From positions 268,417 to 332,416 of the forward strand of contig SZXV01000010.1 of NCBI GenBank assembly GCA_005862225.1: a stretch of DNA of 64,000 bases, read 5' to 3'. The DNA is from Chlorobium sp. GTDB taxonomy: Bacteria > Bacteroidota > Chlorobiia > Chlorobiales > Chlorobiaceae. Position 1 is the first letter of the stretch. Each line of letters begins with the position of its first letter. Shown piece by piece: positions 8,035-17,487 of this stretch. Under the pieces are notes generated by a model that ran no database searches, was not told the DNA's origin, and saw nothing but the letters and a program-made list of their open reading frames with translations. A program made the translations under genes and the position numbers.

Positions 8035-9924
8035 TTACGCCTGCTCGGCAAGTGCACTCCATCGGGCCATCTCCTTTTCGAGCTGCTGCTGGAGTACCTG
8101 TAGCTCGGCGCCAAGCTTCTGCTGCAAGGCAAAATCGCTGCCGGCGGAGGCCAGTTGCGCCGCTATTTCAGACTGACGACTCTCAGCCACCTGAATCGAG
8201 CGCTCAAGCTGCTCAAGTTCACGCTTCTCCTTGCTGGACAGTTTGCTCTGCTTCGGCAAAACGGGCGCCACTGGTTTCGGCGCTTCGGGCGCTTTTTTCA
8301 ACGGTTTCTGCTCAGCCTTTCCCTCCGATGCCTTCAGTTCAAGATAGAGCGTGTAGTTGCCGGGATAGCGACGAATGGTGCCATTCTCCTCAAAGGCAAA
8401 AATATACTCAACCGTGCGGTCAAGAAAATAGCGGTCGTGGCTTACCACCATCAGGCAACCCTGATAACTGTCGAGATAGTCCTCAAGCACCCGAAGTGTC
8501 GGAATATCGAGATCGTTGGTCGGCTCATCAAGCAGAAGCACATTGGGAGAACCGATAAGCTGCCGCAAAAGGTAAAGGCGCCGACGCTCTCCACCCGAAA
8601 GGGTACGAACATAACTGTACTGGGTCGCCGGGGCAAAGAGAAACCGCTCAAGCATTTTCGAGGCAGAGAGCACTGTTCCATCCTTTGTGGTAATCTGTTC
8701 AGCCTCAGCCTGGATGCACTCAATCACACGCTTGTCATCGTCAAGGCCTCGGCTCTGCTGATCGTAATAGCCGATTTTCACCGTCTTGCCCATATCAATA
8801 TGGCCACTGTCAGGCTTGACTCGCTCCGTAATCATCTCAAACAACGTGGTTTTACCCGAACCATTCGGCCCGATAATACCGATGCGATCGCCCTTCTGCA
8901 GATGATATTCAAAATCGCGAAGCAGCACCTTGTCGCCGTAAGACTTTGATACCTTATGAAATTCTATAATTTTATCGCCGAGACGTCCCGCGCCAAGGCC
9001 GATATCAAGCTCCTTTGTTTTCTCCTTTTTCGGAGCATAGACCAGACTTTCGGCCCGAAGCATACGCGCCTTCTGTTTGGTGGTTCTCGCTTTGCAGCCA
9101 CTGCGCATCCAGTCAAGCTCCTGACGGACAAGCGCCTGGCGCTTGCGATCATCGCGTATCGCCTGCTCCTCCTGCTCCGCTTTCTGTTGCAGGTAGCTTG
9201 AGTATCCGCCCGTATAGGTCGTAGCCGTCCGACCATCCAGCTCAAGCATCCGCGTCGCCACACGGTCAAGAAAATATCGGTCATGCGTAATCAACAGCAC
9301 CGCGCCCTGATAGCGCCGGATATACTGCTCGAGCCACTCAACGCTGTCGGCATCAAGATGGTTGGTCGGTTCATCAAGAATCAGTCCGTCACTCGGCACC
9401 ACAAGCGCATGGGCGAGCGCAACCCGCTTGCGCTGGCCACCGGAGAGCGTCCCCATGATTGCCGTCAAATCGTAAAGGCCAAGCTTGCCAAGCACCGTTT
9501 TGGCATTCGACTCCAGCTCCCAGGCGCCAGTCACATCAAGCTCGTGAGCAAGCCTGCTCATCCGCTCCAGTAACGACGGATCATCGCTGTGCTTCGTTTC
9601 AAGCTCCTTGCAGACCACCTCATACTCATAGATGAGATCCATCACCTTGTCGCTCGACTTCAGAATAGCCTGAAGAACGGTATCCTCAGGATTATAGGGT
9701 GAATCCTGCGGCAGATAGGCAATCCGCTTCTGGTTGGCCACCATCACCTTCCCCTTGTCGGGGGTCTCAACACCCGCAAGAATTTTCAGCAGCGTACTTT
9801 TGCCACTCCCGTTCGCCCCGATAATACCAATCTTGTCGCGATCATCAATCCCGAACGACACATCCTCAAACAGATGTTTCAGACCATATTTTTTCTGTAA
9901 CCCCTCAACCGTTAATAGCACCAT
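8035..9924 (-). CDS. uup: ABC-F family ATPase, Uup-like
   Basis: 629 residues from the ATG at 9924, preceded by ACAGGT; a GTG at 9948 would add eight residues. It has two nucleotide-binding domains without membrane segments. First: Walker A GANGSGKST at ~36-44, signature LSGGQ, Walker B LILDEPTNHLD. Second: GPNGSGKT, LSGGE, LLLDEPTNDLD. They are joined by a charged linker, and the C-terminal ~75 residues form a coiled coil rich in Glu, Gln and Lys, the DNA-binding C-terminal domain type of Uup. ABC-F proteins act on ribosomes or nucleic acid rather than in transport. Uup is preferred over EttA because of the coiled-coil tail; the exact subfamily is inferred. Confidence 0.88.
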   Translation of the reverse strand: MVLLTVEGLQKKYGLKHLFEDVSFGIDDRDKIGIIGANGSGKSTLLKILAGVETPDKGKVMVANQKRIAYLPQDSPYNPEDTVLQAILKSSDKVMDLIYEYEVVCKELETKHSDDPSLLERMSRLAHELDVTGAWELESNAKTVLGKLGLYDLTAIMGTLSGGQRKRVALAHALVVPSDGLILDEPTNHLDADSVEWLEQYIRRYQGAVLLITHDRYFLDRVATRMLELDGRTATTYTGGYSSYLQQKAEQEEQAIRDDRKRQALVRQELDWMRSGCKARTTKQKARMLRAESLVYAPKKEKTKELDIGLGAGRLGDKIIEFHKVSKSYGDKVLLRDFEYHLQKGDRIGIIGPNGSGKTTLFEMITERVKPDSGHIDMGKTVKIGYYDQQSRGLDDDKRVIECIQAEAEQITTKDGTVLSASKMLERFLFAPATQYSYVRTLSGGERRRLYLLRQLIGSPNVLLLDEPTNDLDIPTLRVLEDYLDSYQGCLMVVSHDRYFLDRTVEYIFAFEENGTIRRYPGNYTLYLELKASEGKAEQKPLKKAPEAPKPVAPVLPKQSKLSSKEKRELEQLERSIQVAESRQSEIAAQLASAGSDFALQQKLGAELQVLQQQLEKEMARWSALAEQA

Positions 9925-10170
9925 ACCTGTAATAATTATTCCGGACACCTTTCACCAGCGCCACCGGCGACTGGAAAGCGCCACACTTATGCAAAAATAC
10001 CCTTTTTGTTCATGACCATGAAAAAGAGAAGAATATAGCGATTATAGCCCCTTCTCCCCTTCCTGTTTTCTATTCTCCTTTTTTTTGATAAACTTAGAGA
10101 GAAAGAAACCATAAGTGCAGGATACCCTGCAAGCCCGACAGTCATTCTATCCCACAAAGCAACAAAAGCC

Positions 10171-10653
10171 ATGAGTGAATTGAACGAGTTGCTGGCATTG
10201 AGCCCCATGCCTGTGCCCGAGGCGCTGCACCAGTTGCCGCATCACCAGAAACAGGAGATAGTCTCCTGGGCCCAAAACCTTGTGAGCCATCACACCGAAG
10301 GACTTGACGATCTCTATAATGCCATCGGCATGATTGTCAAATTCATCCCGAACTTTATGGTTATTCCCCTGATGGTCGAGCACATCCGGCCCAGAATTGC
10401 CGCCGGAGTCTGCATGAAGATGGGGGTTGACCAGGCGACCGGGTACGCCAACGACCTTCCCCTTGAATATTTCAGCGAAGTTTCGCACCATCTTGACGTG
10501 GTGACGATGGCCAGAATTCTTGAAAAAATGAAAAAACAGCAGGCCGAAAAGTTTATCCAGTATGAGTTCAGGCAGAATCAGGCCCGTATGCTCGACATCG
10601 GCCAATACCTTGAAAAGATTTCGCTTCCTGAGCCAGACAACCGAACATCATGA
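10171..10653 (+). CDS. Conserved-looking hypothetical protein upstream of pterin genes
   Basis: 160 residues, soluble, mostly helical, with no signal peptide. I do not recognise the family. The part PLEYFSEVSHHLDVVTMARILEKMKKQQAEKFIQYEF has the look of helical repeats of the MgtE N-terminal type, but the match is weak. Its TGA stop overlaps the ATG of the pterin synthase gene (ATGA at 10650-10653), so translation is probably coupled. About 245 bases without a gene separate it from the divergent ABC-F gene, where promoters of both units must lie. Confidence 0.75.
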   Translation: MSELNELLALSPMPVPEALHQLPHHQKQEIVSWAQNLVSHHTEGLDDLYNAIGMIVKFIPNFMVIPLMVEHIRPRIAAGVCMKMGVDQATGYANDLPLEYFSEVSHHLDVVTMARILEKMKKQQAEKFIQYEFRQNQARMLDIGQYLEKISLPEPDNRTS

Positions 10654-11099
10654 ATGATCTTCTGCAGAAACCAAGAACAGTCTATGTTTCAAGAACCATT
10701 GAGTTCAATGCGGCTCACCGTCTTTTCAACCCTTCCGCCACAGAGGAAGAAAACGTTGCAACGTACGGCAAATGCAGCAACCACAATGGGCACGGACACA
10801 ACTATCGCCTCAACATCACCATCCGTGGCATCGTTGACCACAAAAGCGGCTTTCTTTTTGACCTGAAGGAGCTGAAGAACATCCTTAAAGAGGAGATTAT
10901 GGAGAGGTTCGACCACAAACACCTGAACCATGATGTTCCTGAACTGCGCGACTGCGTGCCCACAACCGAAGTGCTGGCCGTCCTGATATGGGATATCCTT
11001 GAAGAACGACTGCGCACCCTCAATAACCCGGAGATTGCTCTCCATGAAGTCCACCTCCATGAAACAGGAAAAAATGCCGTCAGATATTTCGGAGAGTAA
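10650..11099 (+). CDS. 6-pyruvoyl-tetrahydropterin synthase / QueD family
   Basis: 149 residues. Zinc ligands are His23 (NAAH), His48 and His50 (HGHNY); Cys42 in [11 protein letters not shown] sits where the catalytic Cys of PTPS is found. A further HxH segment (FDHKHLNHD) and the Glu of HLHETGKN complete the active-site set. The enzyme converts dihydroneopterin triphosphate to 6-pyruvoyl-tetrahydropterin (biopterin route) or to carboxy-tetrahydropterin (queuosine route). Green sulfur bacteria contain biopterin glycosides such as limipterin, and GTP cyclohydrolase I follows directly, which favours the biopterin role. No queC or queE homologue lies nearby. Confidence 0.9.
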   Translation: MNDLLQKPRTVYVSRTIEFNAAHRLFNPSATEEENVATYGKCSNHNGHGHNYRLNITIRGIVDHKSGFLFDLKELKNILKEEIMERFDHKHLNHDVPELRDCVPTTEVLAVLIWDILEERLRTLNNPEIALHEVHLHETGKNAVRYFGE

Positions 11100-11733
11100 C
11101 CTTCCCCTGCCATCCTCCGGCCAAAACTGCTGCTGCGATGATGACGAATGCTGTTCGGCGGCTCTCCAACATGAGCCTTTAACGGGCGGACTTTCAGGTG
11201 CGGTCTCTGCCATGCTTGAAGGAATCGGTGAAGACCCTCAGCGTGAAGGGCTCCTCAAAACACCCGAACGGGTAGCCCGCTCCCTGCGCTTTCTGACACG
11301 AGGGTACAGCGAAAATCCCGAAGAGCTTCTCAAAAACGCCGTCTTTACCGAAGCTTATGATGAAATGGTTGTTGTGAGGGATATCGACCTCTTTTCAATG
11401 TGCGAACACCATTTACTCCCCTTTTTTGGAAAAGCGCATATTGCCTACATTCCTGATGGCAAGATTGTCGGCCTTTCAAAAATTGCACGAGTCGTTGAAG
11501 TCTATGCCCGCCGCCTCCAGGTACAGGAGCGACTGACACAGCAGATCCGCGATGCTCTCCAGAATGTGCTCAACCCGAAAGGGGTCGGAGTCGTCATTGA
11601 GGCAAAGCACCTCTGCATGGTGATGCGCGGCGTTGAAAAGCTCAACTCCATCACCACAACATCGGCAATGTCGGGGCAATTCATCAGCTCACAGTCCACC
11701 AGAAGCGAATTCCTGCGGCTGATCAGGCCGTAG
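11074..11733 (+). CDS. folE: GTP cyclohydrolase I
   Basis: The ATG at 11074 is preceded by AGGA four bases away; longer in-frame starts (10999, 11059) run into the PTPS gene. 219 residues. The catalytic domain has the zinc site [19 protein letters not shown] and KHLCMVMRG, and [23 protein letters not shown]. It hydrolyses GTP to 7,8-dihydroneopterin triphosphate, the substrate of the PTPS encoded just upstream with a 26-base overlap. The ~40-residue N-terminal extension is unusually rich in Cys ([10 protein letters not shown]), suggesting metal binding or redox control; this is inference. The 3' end overlaps the convergent hydrogenase protease gene by 11 bases. Confidence 0.95.
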   Translation: MPSDISESNLPLPSSGQNCCCDDDECCSAALQHEPLTGGLSGAVSAMLEGIGEDPQREGLLKTPERVARSLRFLTRGYSENPEELLKNAVFTEAYDEMVVVRDIDLFSMCEHHLLPFFGKAHIAYIPDGKIVGLSKIARVVEVYARRLQVQERLTQQIRDALQNVLNPKGVGVVIEAKHLCMVMRGVEKLNSITTTSAMSGQFISSQSTRSEFLRLIRP

Positions 11734-12211
11734 CTGCCGGGGAGGAAACCCACCCCTGCACAATCGTCTGCGCCTCCCGTACCGCTTCTGGAAGCAGCAG
11801 GGAAACCTCGGGACTGAGACCAATATTGAGTTCAAGTTCCTTGGGCGGGACACCGATAAGCACAATCTCCTTCGGCATTTTACCATGCAGTCTGGCAATG
11901 CCGAGGAGTTCGCTGAACCCCATCTGGTGCGAAGACATCTTGCGGTGAATAAAGGCGGGAAGTTCATCATTCCTGTAAACGTACACCCGACGTTCAAAGT
12001 CGAGAGGAATGAGCGCGTCAAAGACAATCACGGCATCGCAGGATTCAATGTAGTCAAGCAGATAGATCCCCTGGGTTCCGCCATCAATACATCGAACAGT
12101 TTCAGGAAAACTTGATGAATCCCTGAAACTGTTCAAAGCTGCCACACCAAACCCCTCATCACCATAAAGGAGGTTACCAAGACCAATGACATTGACTGAG
12201 CAATAGTTCAT
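11723..12211 (-). CDS. hupD: [NiFe]-hydrogenase maturation protease
   Basis: 162 residues, HyaD/HupD type. The N-terminal motif [14 protein letters not shown] carries Glu19; Asp65 (VFDALIP) and His95 (SSHQMG) complete the nickel-recognition triad of this family. It removes the C-terminal peptide of the hydrogenase large subunit after nickel insertion; its substrate is HupL, encoded two genes upstream. The start ATG overlaps the hupC stop (ATGA). Confidence 0.93.
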   Translation of the reverse strand: MNYCSVNVIGLGNLLYGDEGFGVAALNSFRDSSSFPETVRCIDGGTQGIYLLDYIESCDAVIVFDALIPLDFERRVYVYRNDELPAFIHRKMSSHQMGFSELLGIARLHGKMPKEIVLIGVPPKELELNIGLSPEVSLLLPEAVREAQTIVQGWVSSPAATA

Positions 12212-12891
12212 CCAGGCTCTTCCTCAACCTTATGCTTGAAGCCGGTAATAATGGACGAGGTAACACTGGTACGATCGACCACGTCATGGCGAAAAACCGC
12301 ATAAAGGTGCATAATCACGTAGACCGGAAAAATCCATGCCATAAGATGATGAGCAAAATGGAGGGTATAACTGCCTCCAAACAGCGGTATCAGCCATCCA
12401 AACCAGTTTTCACTGAAGCCGCCGGGATTATTTTCGCCATACATCGCAAGCCCGGTAAAAATCATGAAACTTGAGCCGCAGAAAATGAAAATAAAGTGGG
12501 CCAAAGCTGCAACCGGGTTGTGACCAACATAGTTCGGCTCTTCCGATCTCAGAAAAAGATAGGACTCCACCTGCTCCATAAAAGGCTTGCCCCACCACGC
12601 CGGTGACCATGGCCTGAAACCGCCGAATCGCGCATAACGGTCGCCACTGAACAGCGCCCAATACATGCGGAAAAGAAAGTTGGCGATAAAAATAAAGGCT
12701 GATGCAAAATGGAGATACCGCCACCATGCCAGCCCCTTGTACCAGACCGCCTCACCCAGCGGAGGGTTCAGCACAGGAGCAGCGATATAGAGGCCTGTTA
12801 CAAAAAGAACAACCGTGCACAGGGCATTGATCCAGTGATAATACCTGACCGGCAACCCCCAGACATAGATCTCTTCAATTATTCTCCCCAT
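12208..12891 (-). CDS. hupC: [NiFe]-hydrogenase cytochrome b subunit
   Basis: 227 residues with four transmembrane helices and the conserved His of HyaC/HupC: YHWINALCTVVLFVTGLYI near the start, RYLHFASAFIFIANFLFRMYW, HFIFIFCGSSFMIFTGLAMY, and LHFAHHLMAWIFPVYVIMHLYAVFRH. It anchors the HupSL dimer and passes electrons to the quinone pool. The ATG is preceded by CGGAG, 12 bases after the hupL stop. Confidence 0.94.
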   Translation of the reverse strand: MGRIIEEIYVWGLPVRYYHWINALCTVVLFVTGLYIAAPVLNPPLGEAVWYKGLAWWRYLHFASAFIFIANFLFRMYWALFSGDRYARFGGFRPWSPAWWGKPFMEQVESYLFLRSEEPNYVGHNPVAALAHFIFIFCGSSFMIFTGLAMYGENNPGGFSENWFGWLIPLFGGSYTLHFAHHLMAWIFPVYVIMHLYAVFRHDVVDRTSVTSSIITGFKHKVEEEPG

Positions 12892-12903
12892 GTCGAACTC
12901 CGT

Positions 12904-14622
12904 TTAAACGATTGTGACCGATGTGATCTCCTTGCCGTTCATATCGAAGAGATGAGAGGCACAGGCAAGACACGGATCAAATGAGTGCACCGTTCTGAGA
13001 ATCTCAAGCGGCTGTTCAGGATTGATCATGGGCGTCCCCTTCAGCGCCGACTCATACGCCCCGGAATTGCCATTGGCATCACGCGGAGAGGCATTCCAGG
13101 TCGAAGGCACCACAATCTGATACTCCTTGATCTTCTTGTCCTTGATCTGAATCCAGTGACCAAGTGAACCACGCGGAGCCTCAGTGTACCCAAATCCCTT
13201 GCACTCTTCAGGCCAGGAGGATGGATCCCACCGATCACTGTTGAAGGTACGGTAATCACCGGTCTTGATATTGGCAATCAATTGATCATAATAATGGCGC
13301 ATAAATCCGGCAGTCTGCTTGCACTCAATACCACGGGCCGCAGTACGGCCAAGTGTTGAAAAGAGCGCCTCAGGGCCAACCTCAAGCTTCGACAACACCA
13401 GACCAACTGTCTCCTTGATCATTGGATCACCCTTGGCGTAGGCAACCAGGACACGGGCAAGCGGTCCAACCTCCATCGGGTTGTTCTTCCAGCGCGGCGT
13501 CTTCAGCCAACTGTACTTCTTGTCGGTATCAAGATGCTCGAACGGCGGTTTCGGGCCGGTATAGCTGGGGTTGGTCTCACCCTTCCAGGGATGAAGCCCC
13601 TTGCCATCTCCGCCGGAATAGGTGTACCAACTGTGGCTCACCTCTTCAGTCACCTGCGAAGCATCCCTTGGATCAACATCAATAACATTGGCAAGATCCT
13701 TGTTCAGAATCGCACCTCTCGGCCAGAGCAACGTCTTGAAATCAGCAAGAGAGGTCTCAGGGAAATCTCCATAACTGAGATAGTTGCCAAGACCACCGCC
13801 ATGCAGCCATCCTTTGTAATATCCTGCTATAGCAATAAGGTCAGGAATATAAACCTGATCGATAAAGGTGGTGGTATCGTCAATAATCTTCTTGATCATC
13901 GACAGGCGCTCGATATTGATCGCCGTATCGCTGTTGGGATCGATGGCACAGGCCATGCCTCCAACCAGATAGTTCGGGTGAGGGTTCTTGCCGCCGAAAA
14001 TAGTATGAATCTTGACAATCTCCTTCTGGAAATCAAGCGCCTCAAGATAGTGCGCCACCGCAATCAGGTTCACTTCCGGGGGAAGCTTGTAAGCCGGATG
14101 GCCCCAGTATCCATTGGAGAAAATGCCAAGCTGGCCGCTTTCAACAAACCCCACCAAGCGCTGCTGCAAATCCTTGAAGTAGCCCACCGACGATTTCGGC
14201 CACGAAGAGATACTCTGCGCAATAGCCGAAGCCTGTTTCGGATCAGCCTTCAGGGCGCTGACCACATCAACCCAGTCAAGCGCATGAAGATGATAAAAAT
14301 GCACCAGATGATCCTGCGTCACCTGCGTCGCATTCATCAGGTTCCGGATAATGCGGGCATTGACGGGAATATCAATACCAAGCGCATCCTCGACACACCG
14401 CACCGAAGCAAGCGCGTGCACCGTGGTACACACCCCGCAGATTCGCTCAGTAAAAGCCCAGGCATCCCTCGGGTCACGCCCCTTGAGAATCACCTCAATA
14501 CCGCGCCACATCGTACCGCTGGAGTACGCATCCTCAATCACATTACTCTCATTCAGCTTCGCCTCTATTCTCAGATGTCCCTCAATACGAGGAATCGGAT
14601 CAACAACTATTTTTCTCGCCAT
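12904..14622 (-). CDS. hupL: Uptake [NiFe]-hydrogenase large subunit
   Basis: 572 residues, the usual length for group 1 enzymes. The NiFe site is formed by Cys62/Cys65 (RICGVCTTVHA) and Cys551/Cys554 (DPCLACASH). The 15 residues after His557 (beginning LFDMNGKEI) are the C-terminal peptide removed by HupD. It oxidises H2; in green sulfur bacteria this feeds electrons to the quinone pool for carbon and nitrogen fixation. The start has GGGAG upstream, and the gene lies 15 bases after hupS. Confidence 0.97.
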   Translation of the reverse strand: MARKIVVDPIPRIEGHLRIEAKLNESNVIEDAYSSGTMWRGIEVILKGRDPRDAWAFTERICGVCTTVHALASVRCVEDALGIDIPVNARIIRNLMNATQVTQDHLVHFYHLHALDWVDVVSALKADPKQASAIAQSISSWPKSSVGYFKDLQQRLVGFVESGQLGIFSNGYWGHPAYKLPPEVNLIAVAHYLEALDFQKEIVKIHTIFGGKNPHPNYLVGGMACAIDPNSDTAINIERLSMIKKIIDDTTTFIDQVYIPDLIAIAGYYKGWLHGGGLGNYLSYGDFPETSLADFKTLLWPRGAILNKDLANVIDVDPRDASQVTEEVSHSWYTYSGGDGKGLHPWKGETNPSYTGPKPPFEHLDTDKKYSWLKTPRWKNNPMEVGPLARVLVAYAKGDPMIKETVGLVLSKLEVGPEALFSTLGRTAARGIECKQTAGFMRHYYDQLIANIKTGDYRTFNSDRWDPSSWPEECKGFGYTEAPRGSLGHWIQIKDKKIKEYQIVVPSTWNASPRDANGNSGAYESALKGTPMINPEQPLEILRTVHSFDPCLACASHLFDMNGKEITSVTIV

Positions 14623-14637
14623 GAGCTTGCTCCCTAG

Positions 14638-15723
14638 TTATGCTTTATCATTATCAAGCTTGTCTGATTTTGCCTTTTTCACCGCAGTAACGGCCGCATG
14701 AGCAGCAGCACCGGCAGCAGCCGCGCCAACCGCTATGACGCCAATCTTGTCAGCATTGCTGTCGCTGCCAAGGAACGGAACTTCGGCAAGTCTGCTGTAG
14801 AAAGGCCCCCTGTCCCAGAAATGAGGCTCGGAACAGCCAATGCAGGGGTGACCTGAACCAATCGGGAAACTCGTCCCGCCATTCCACTGAATTTTTGAAC
14901 AGGCGTTGTAGGTTGTCGGCCCCTTGCATCCCATCTTGTAGAGACACCACCCTTTTCTTGTGGCATCATCATCAAAGCTTCTGACAAACATCCCCGCATC
15001 AAAAAAGGCTCGACGATAACACTTGTCGTGAATCCTCGTCTTGTAAAATGCTTTTGGACGACCGAGATTGTCAAGTTCAGGAAGCGTGCCAAACGTATGG
15101 AAATGGGCAATAACACCCGTCATCACCTCCGAAATAGGCGGACAGCCCGGCACCTTGACAATCGGCTTGTCCTTGATAATATCAGAGACCGGAGCCGCGC
15201 CGGTTGGGTTTGGGTCGGCATTCTGCACACAGCCGAATGAAGCACAAGTGCCCCATGCAATAATGGCCGCCGCATCCGCCGCAGTCTCTTTGAGAGTATT
15301 CAGAAATGAATCACCGCCAACCATACAGTAGACACCGTCATCTTTCGTGGAGGCATTCCCTTCAACGGCAAGAATATACTTCCCCTTGTACTCTTTCATG
15401 ATCTTGCGACGCACATCCTCCAACTGATGGCCGGCAGTCGCGCTCAGCACATCATCATAATCAAGAGAGATCATGTTGAAGAGAATATCCTCAATCGTAG
15501 GATGAGAGGAACGAATAAACGACTCAGAGCAGCAGGTACACTCAAGACCATGAATCCAGAGAACCGGAGTTCGAGGCTTGTTTTCCATGGCCTGTACAAT
15601 AGCGGGCACCATAGAGGGTGAAAGACCAAGATAGACTGACGTAAGCGAACAAAACTTGAGAAAGTCCCTGCGGCTTACACCCCTGGCCCTGAAGAGATCA
15701 GCAAAGGTCTGGTTGCTTTGCAT
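14638..15723 (-). CDS. hupS: Uptake [NiFe]-hydrogenase small subunit, Tat-exported, six-Cys proximal cluster
   Basis: 361 residues. A Tat signal (SRRDFLKFC, residues 18-25) is followed by the FeS subunit and a C-terminal Ala/Val-rich hydrophobic anchor (~325-345). The proximal-cluster cysteines are Cys62, 64, 65, 160, 165 and 194 of the precursor. Subtracting 45 gives 17, 19, 20, 115, 120 and 149, exactly the set of the [4Fe-3S] cluster of oxygen-tolerant hydrogenases such as E. coli Hyd-1; standard enzymes have Gly at 19 and 120. HDKCYRRA and [13 protein letters not shown] supply the distal and medial clusters. GGAGG stands five bases before the ATG. The 242 bases upstream hold no gene and should contain the operon promoter. 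Confidence 0.96.
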   Translation of the reverse strand: MQSNQTFADLFRARGVSRRDFLKFCSLTSVYLGLSPSMVPAIVQAMENKPRTPVLWIHGLECTCCSESFIRSSHPTIEDILFNMISLDYDDVLSATAGHQLEDVRRKIMKEYKGKYILAVEGNASTKDDGVYCMVGGDSFLNTLKETAADAAAIIAWGTCASFGCVQNADPNPTGAAPVSDIIKDKPIVKVPGCPPISEVMTGVIAHFHTFGTLPELDNLGRPKAFYKTRIHDKCYRRAFFDAGMFVRSFDDDATRKGWCLYKMGCKGPTTYNACSKIQWNGGTSFPIGSGHPCIGCSEPHFWDRGPFYSRLAEVPFLGSDSNADKIGVIAVGAAAAGAAAHAAVTAVKKAKSDKLDNDKA

Positions 15724-15938
15724 TACTACCTCCGTTTTGAAATTAAAACCGTAAATGCTTTTTTTTCAGCGACCTGAAGATTTTGCAAACATCCCCGCAG
15801 GGCCTGCAAAAGAAAAAAGCTCGCTCAATGAGAACAACAGTGCAACAGATTGTTGCAATTGTTAAAATATATAATAATCACAGAAAATAACCATTCGACA
15901 ATGACGCGAAAATTATTTTTGTTGCGAAAAAGAGAGGG

Positions 15939-15968
15939 GTAAATACACAATATCACCTACGTCCCCTA
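15939..15968. repeat. 30-bp repeat, copy 1
   Basis: The 30 bases starting GTAAATACACAATATCACC recur without mismatch at 28384-28413, 12.4 kb away, again directly beside decayed genes and a minus-strand gene end. The rest of the flanks differ. It may be the end of a small repetitive or mobile element; the nature is unknown. Confidence 0.8.
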
Positions 15969-17378
15969 AAACTGTTCAGGATAGTAGCCACCGGTTTTAG
16001 GTGAGCCAATGAACACTATCTTGCCTGCTTCTCGTAGTTGTTTAAGCCAGCGTTCCAGTGTCCTCTTTGTTACCTTGAATGATGCAGCCATTTCGCCCGT
16101 TCTATGACCTGGATTTGCCTGAATGTATGCGAATAGAGCATTTACTCCGACATTTACTCCGACATTTACTCCGACATTTACTCCGACGCGCTGTTCTGGC
16201 AACTTAAAAGTCATCACAACACTGCCAGAATTTTCATGCAGCTCAGGCACTGGCAAGCCAGCCGACTGCATTAAACTGGCAATTCTGAGTGTGCCCCGCC
16301 CCCAGGTTTCGATCAGCCCCCGGCGGTAAAACACCCTGGCAATCCAGGGGTTCCATGGTTTTGATTCGTGAGGCTTGTAAAGCATTTCGGGGGTCAATCC
16401 AAAATGAAGTTCACCTGGGGAGATGATTTCCAGACGGTCGTCGTACAAGGCAACTGCAACAGATCCCGCGACACTGGTATAATCACGATGGATAAACGCG
16501 TTAGCAAGTGCTTCACGCACAGCTTCGGTAGGAAGCGCAGGGGTGTCGATACGCGACATTTGACCCGATACAATCTTGCTGGCCACCGGAAGCCAATCAA
16601 TCAAGAAGCGTTCGGCCCGACGCATAAGTGCAAAAGCATTACCGCTATATTGCCGATTGTCGAGAAACTCATCGCGGCTGGTGCCTTTGAAGCGGGCAAC
16701 ACGGAGATTACATTGCGGAAATTCTGGTAAGGCAACTTCATCTTTGCAAAACAAGGCAACGGCTGCTCGTGAGAGTTGTGCTCCATTCACAAGCAAACCA
16801 AAGCCACGCAATACTTCCAGAGGTTCACGGGTACCCGGGTCAACGCTACGCCCTCGTCGAATGGATTCTTCGAGGGTAACAAAAATTTCATGGATGTCGA
16901 GATCTTCCTCACTGCACCCGACAGCGGGTTGCATTTCCCAGCGGTCAGTCGAGTGCATAGACTCGATCAACAGCCGTTGATAATTGGCCCGAGGCATAAC
17001 GCGCGTTGTGTTCAGCACTCGTTCATAAGGTATTCCTCGAAAAGAAACCGGTGTGTATGTGGCACGTTCAACTTGTATCAGAAGAACTTCCAATCCTCGT
17101 TCATCATCTTCGGAAAGTGGTATACGCTTTAGTTGCAGGGATAGCGGTGGCTCGAATCCCTGAAACTCCTGTGCAAGTTCTTCCAATGTGTGATCAGTCA
17201 CTTTTTACCCTACCACTTTTCCAGATGGAGCAACACCAAACACCACTTGCCCACCGTCCCCATTTGCCAGAGCACACAAACTACGACAAGCACGCTCTTT
17301 CTCCGCAGTGGACTTTTTAAGCTCAAGTGTTTGAGATTCGCCTGCTGCTATACTTTTTTGAAGTTCATTAAAATTCAA
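15966..17378 (-). pseudogene. AlbA_2/Schlafen-type ATP-binding regulator, interrupted by in-frame TAA
   Basis: The open part (GTG at 17201, 411 residues) contains the C-terminal ATPase-like domain (ALPTEAVREALANAFIHRDY, GSVAVALYDDRLEIISPGEL, RNPxIARVFYRRGLIETWGRGTLRI-like) and a winged-helix tail (HRTGEMAASFKVTKRTLERWLKQL). Upstream, the same frame continues to a TTG at 17378 with AAGGCGG before it and encodes the missing AlbA_2 module (ESQTLELKKSTAEKERACR, LCALANGDGGQVVFGVAPSG). A single TAA (17205-17207) separates the halves where family members would continue (GKVVG-stop-KVTDHTL), consistent with CAA to TAA. The truncated protein may still be made. The family is often found in accessory regions as transcriptional regulators. 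Confidence 0.8.
16140..16187. repeat. Four tandem 12-bp repeats
   Basis: ATTTACTCCGAC occurs four times without mismatch inside the AlbA/Schlafen gene, encoding four VGVN units between the ATPase-like domain and the winged helix. Twelve-base steps keep the frame, so copy number can vary the linker length. Confidence 0.95.
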
Positions 17379-17487
17379 CTACCGCCTTTTTTTGCTTTTC
17401 AATCCAAAATTCAGAATCAAGGGCATATCTATTGAATGTTTCTTGTATGACCAACTCCCTGCCAGAAAGCCTTGGCAGTTGGCTCAT
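17368..17487 (-). pseudogene. Truncated hicA-like toxin start
   Basis: A 39-residue frame begins at the ATG that overlaps the hicB stop (ATGA) and reads MSQLPRLSGRELV, as HicA proteins do, but then changes to unrelated sequence (IQETFNRYALDSEFW) and stops at 17368. The dsRBD-like core with the catalytic His is absent, so no active mRNA interferase can be made. The stop overlaps the TTG start of the next gene by 11 bases. Confidence 0.55.

Noticed and set aside
13534..14637. 367-residue plus-strand open frame opposite hupL
   Set aside because: Antisense shadow of a well-identified hydrogenase gene; composition rich in Arg/His/Ile without domain signs.
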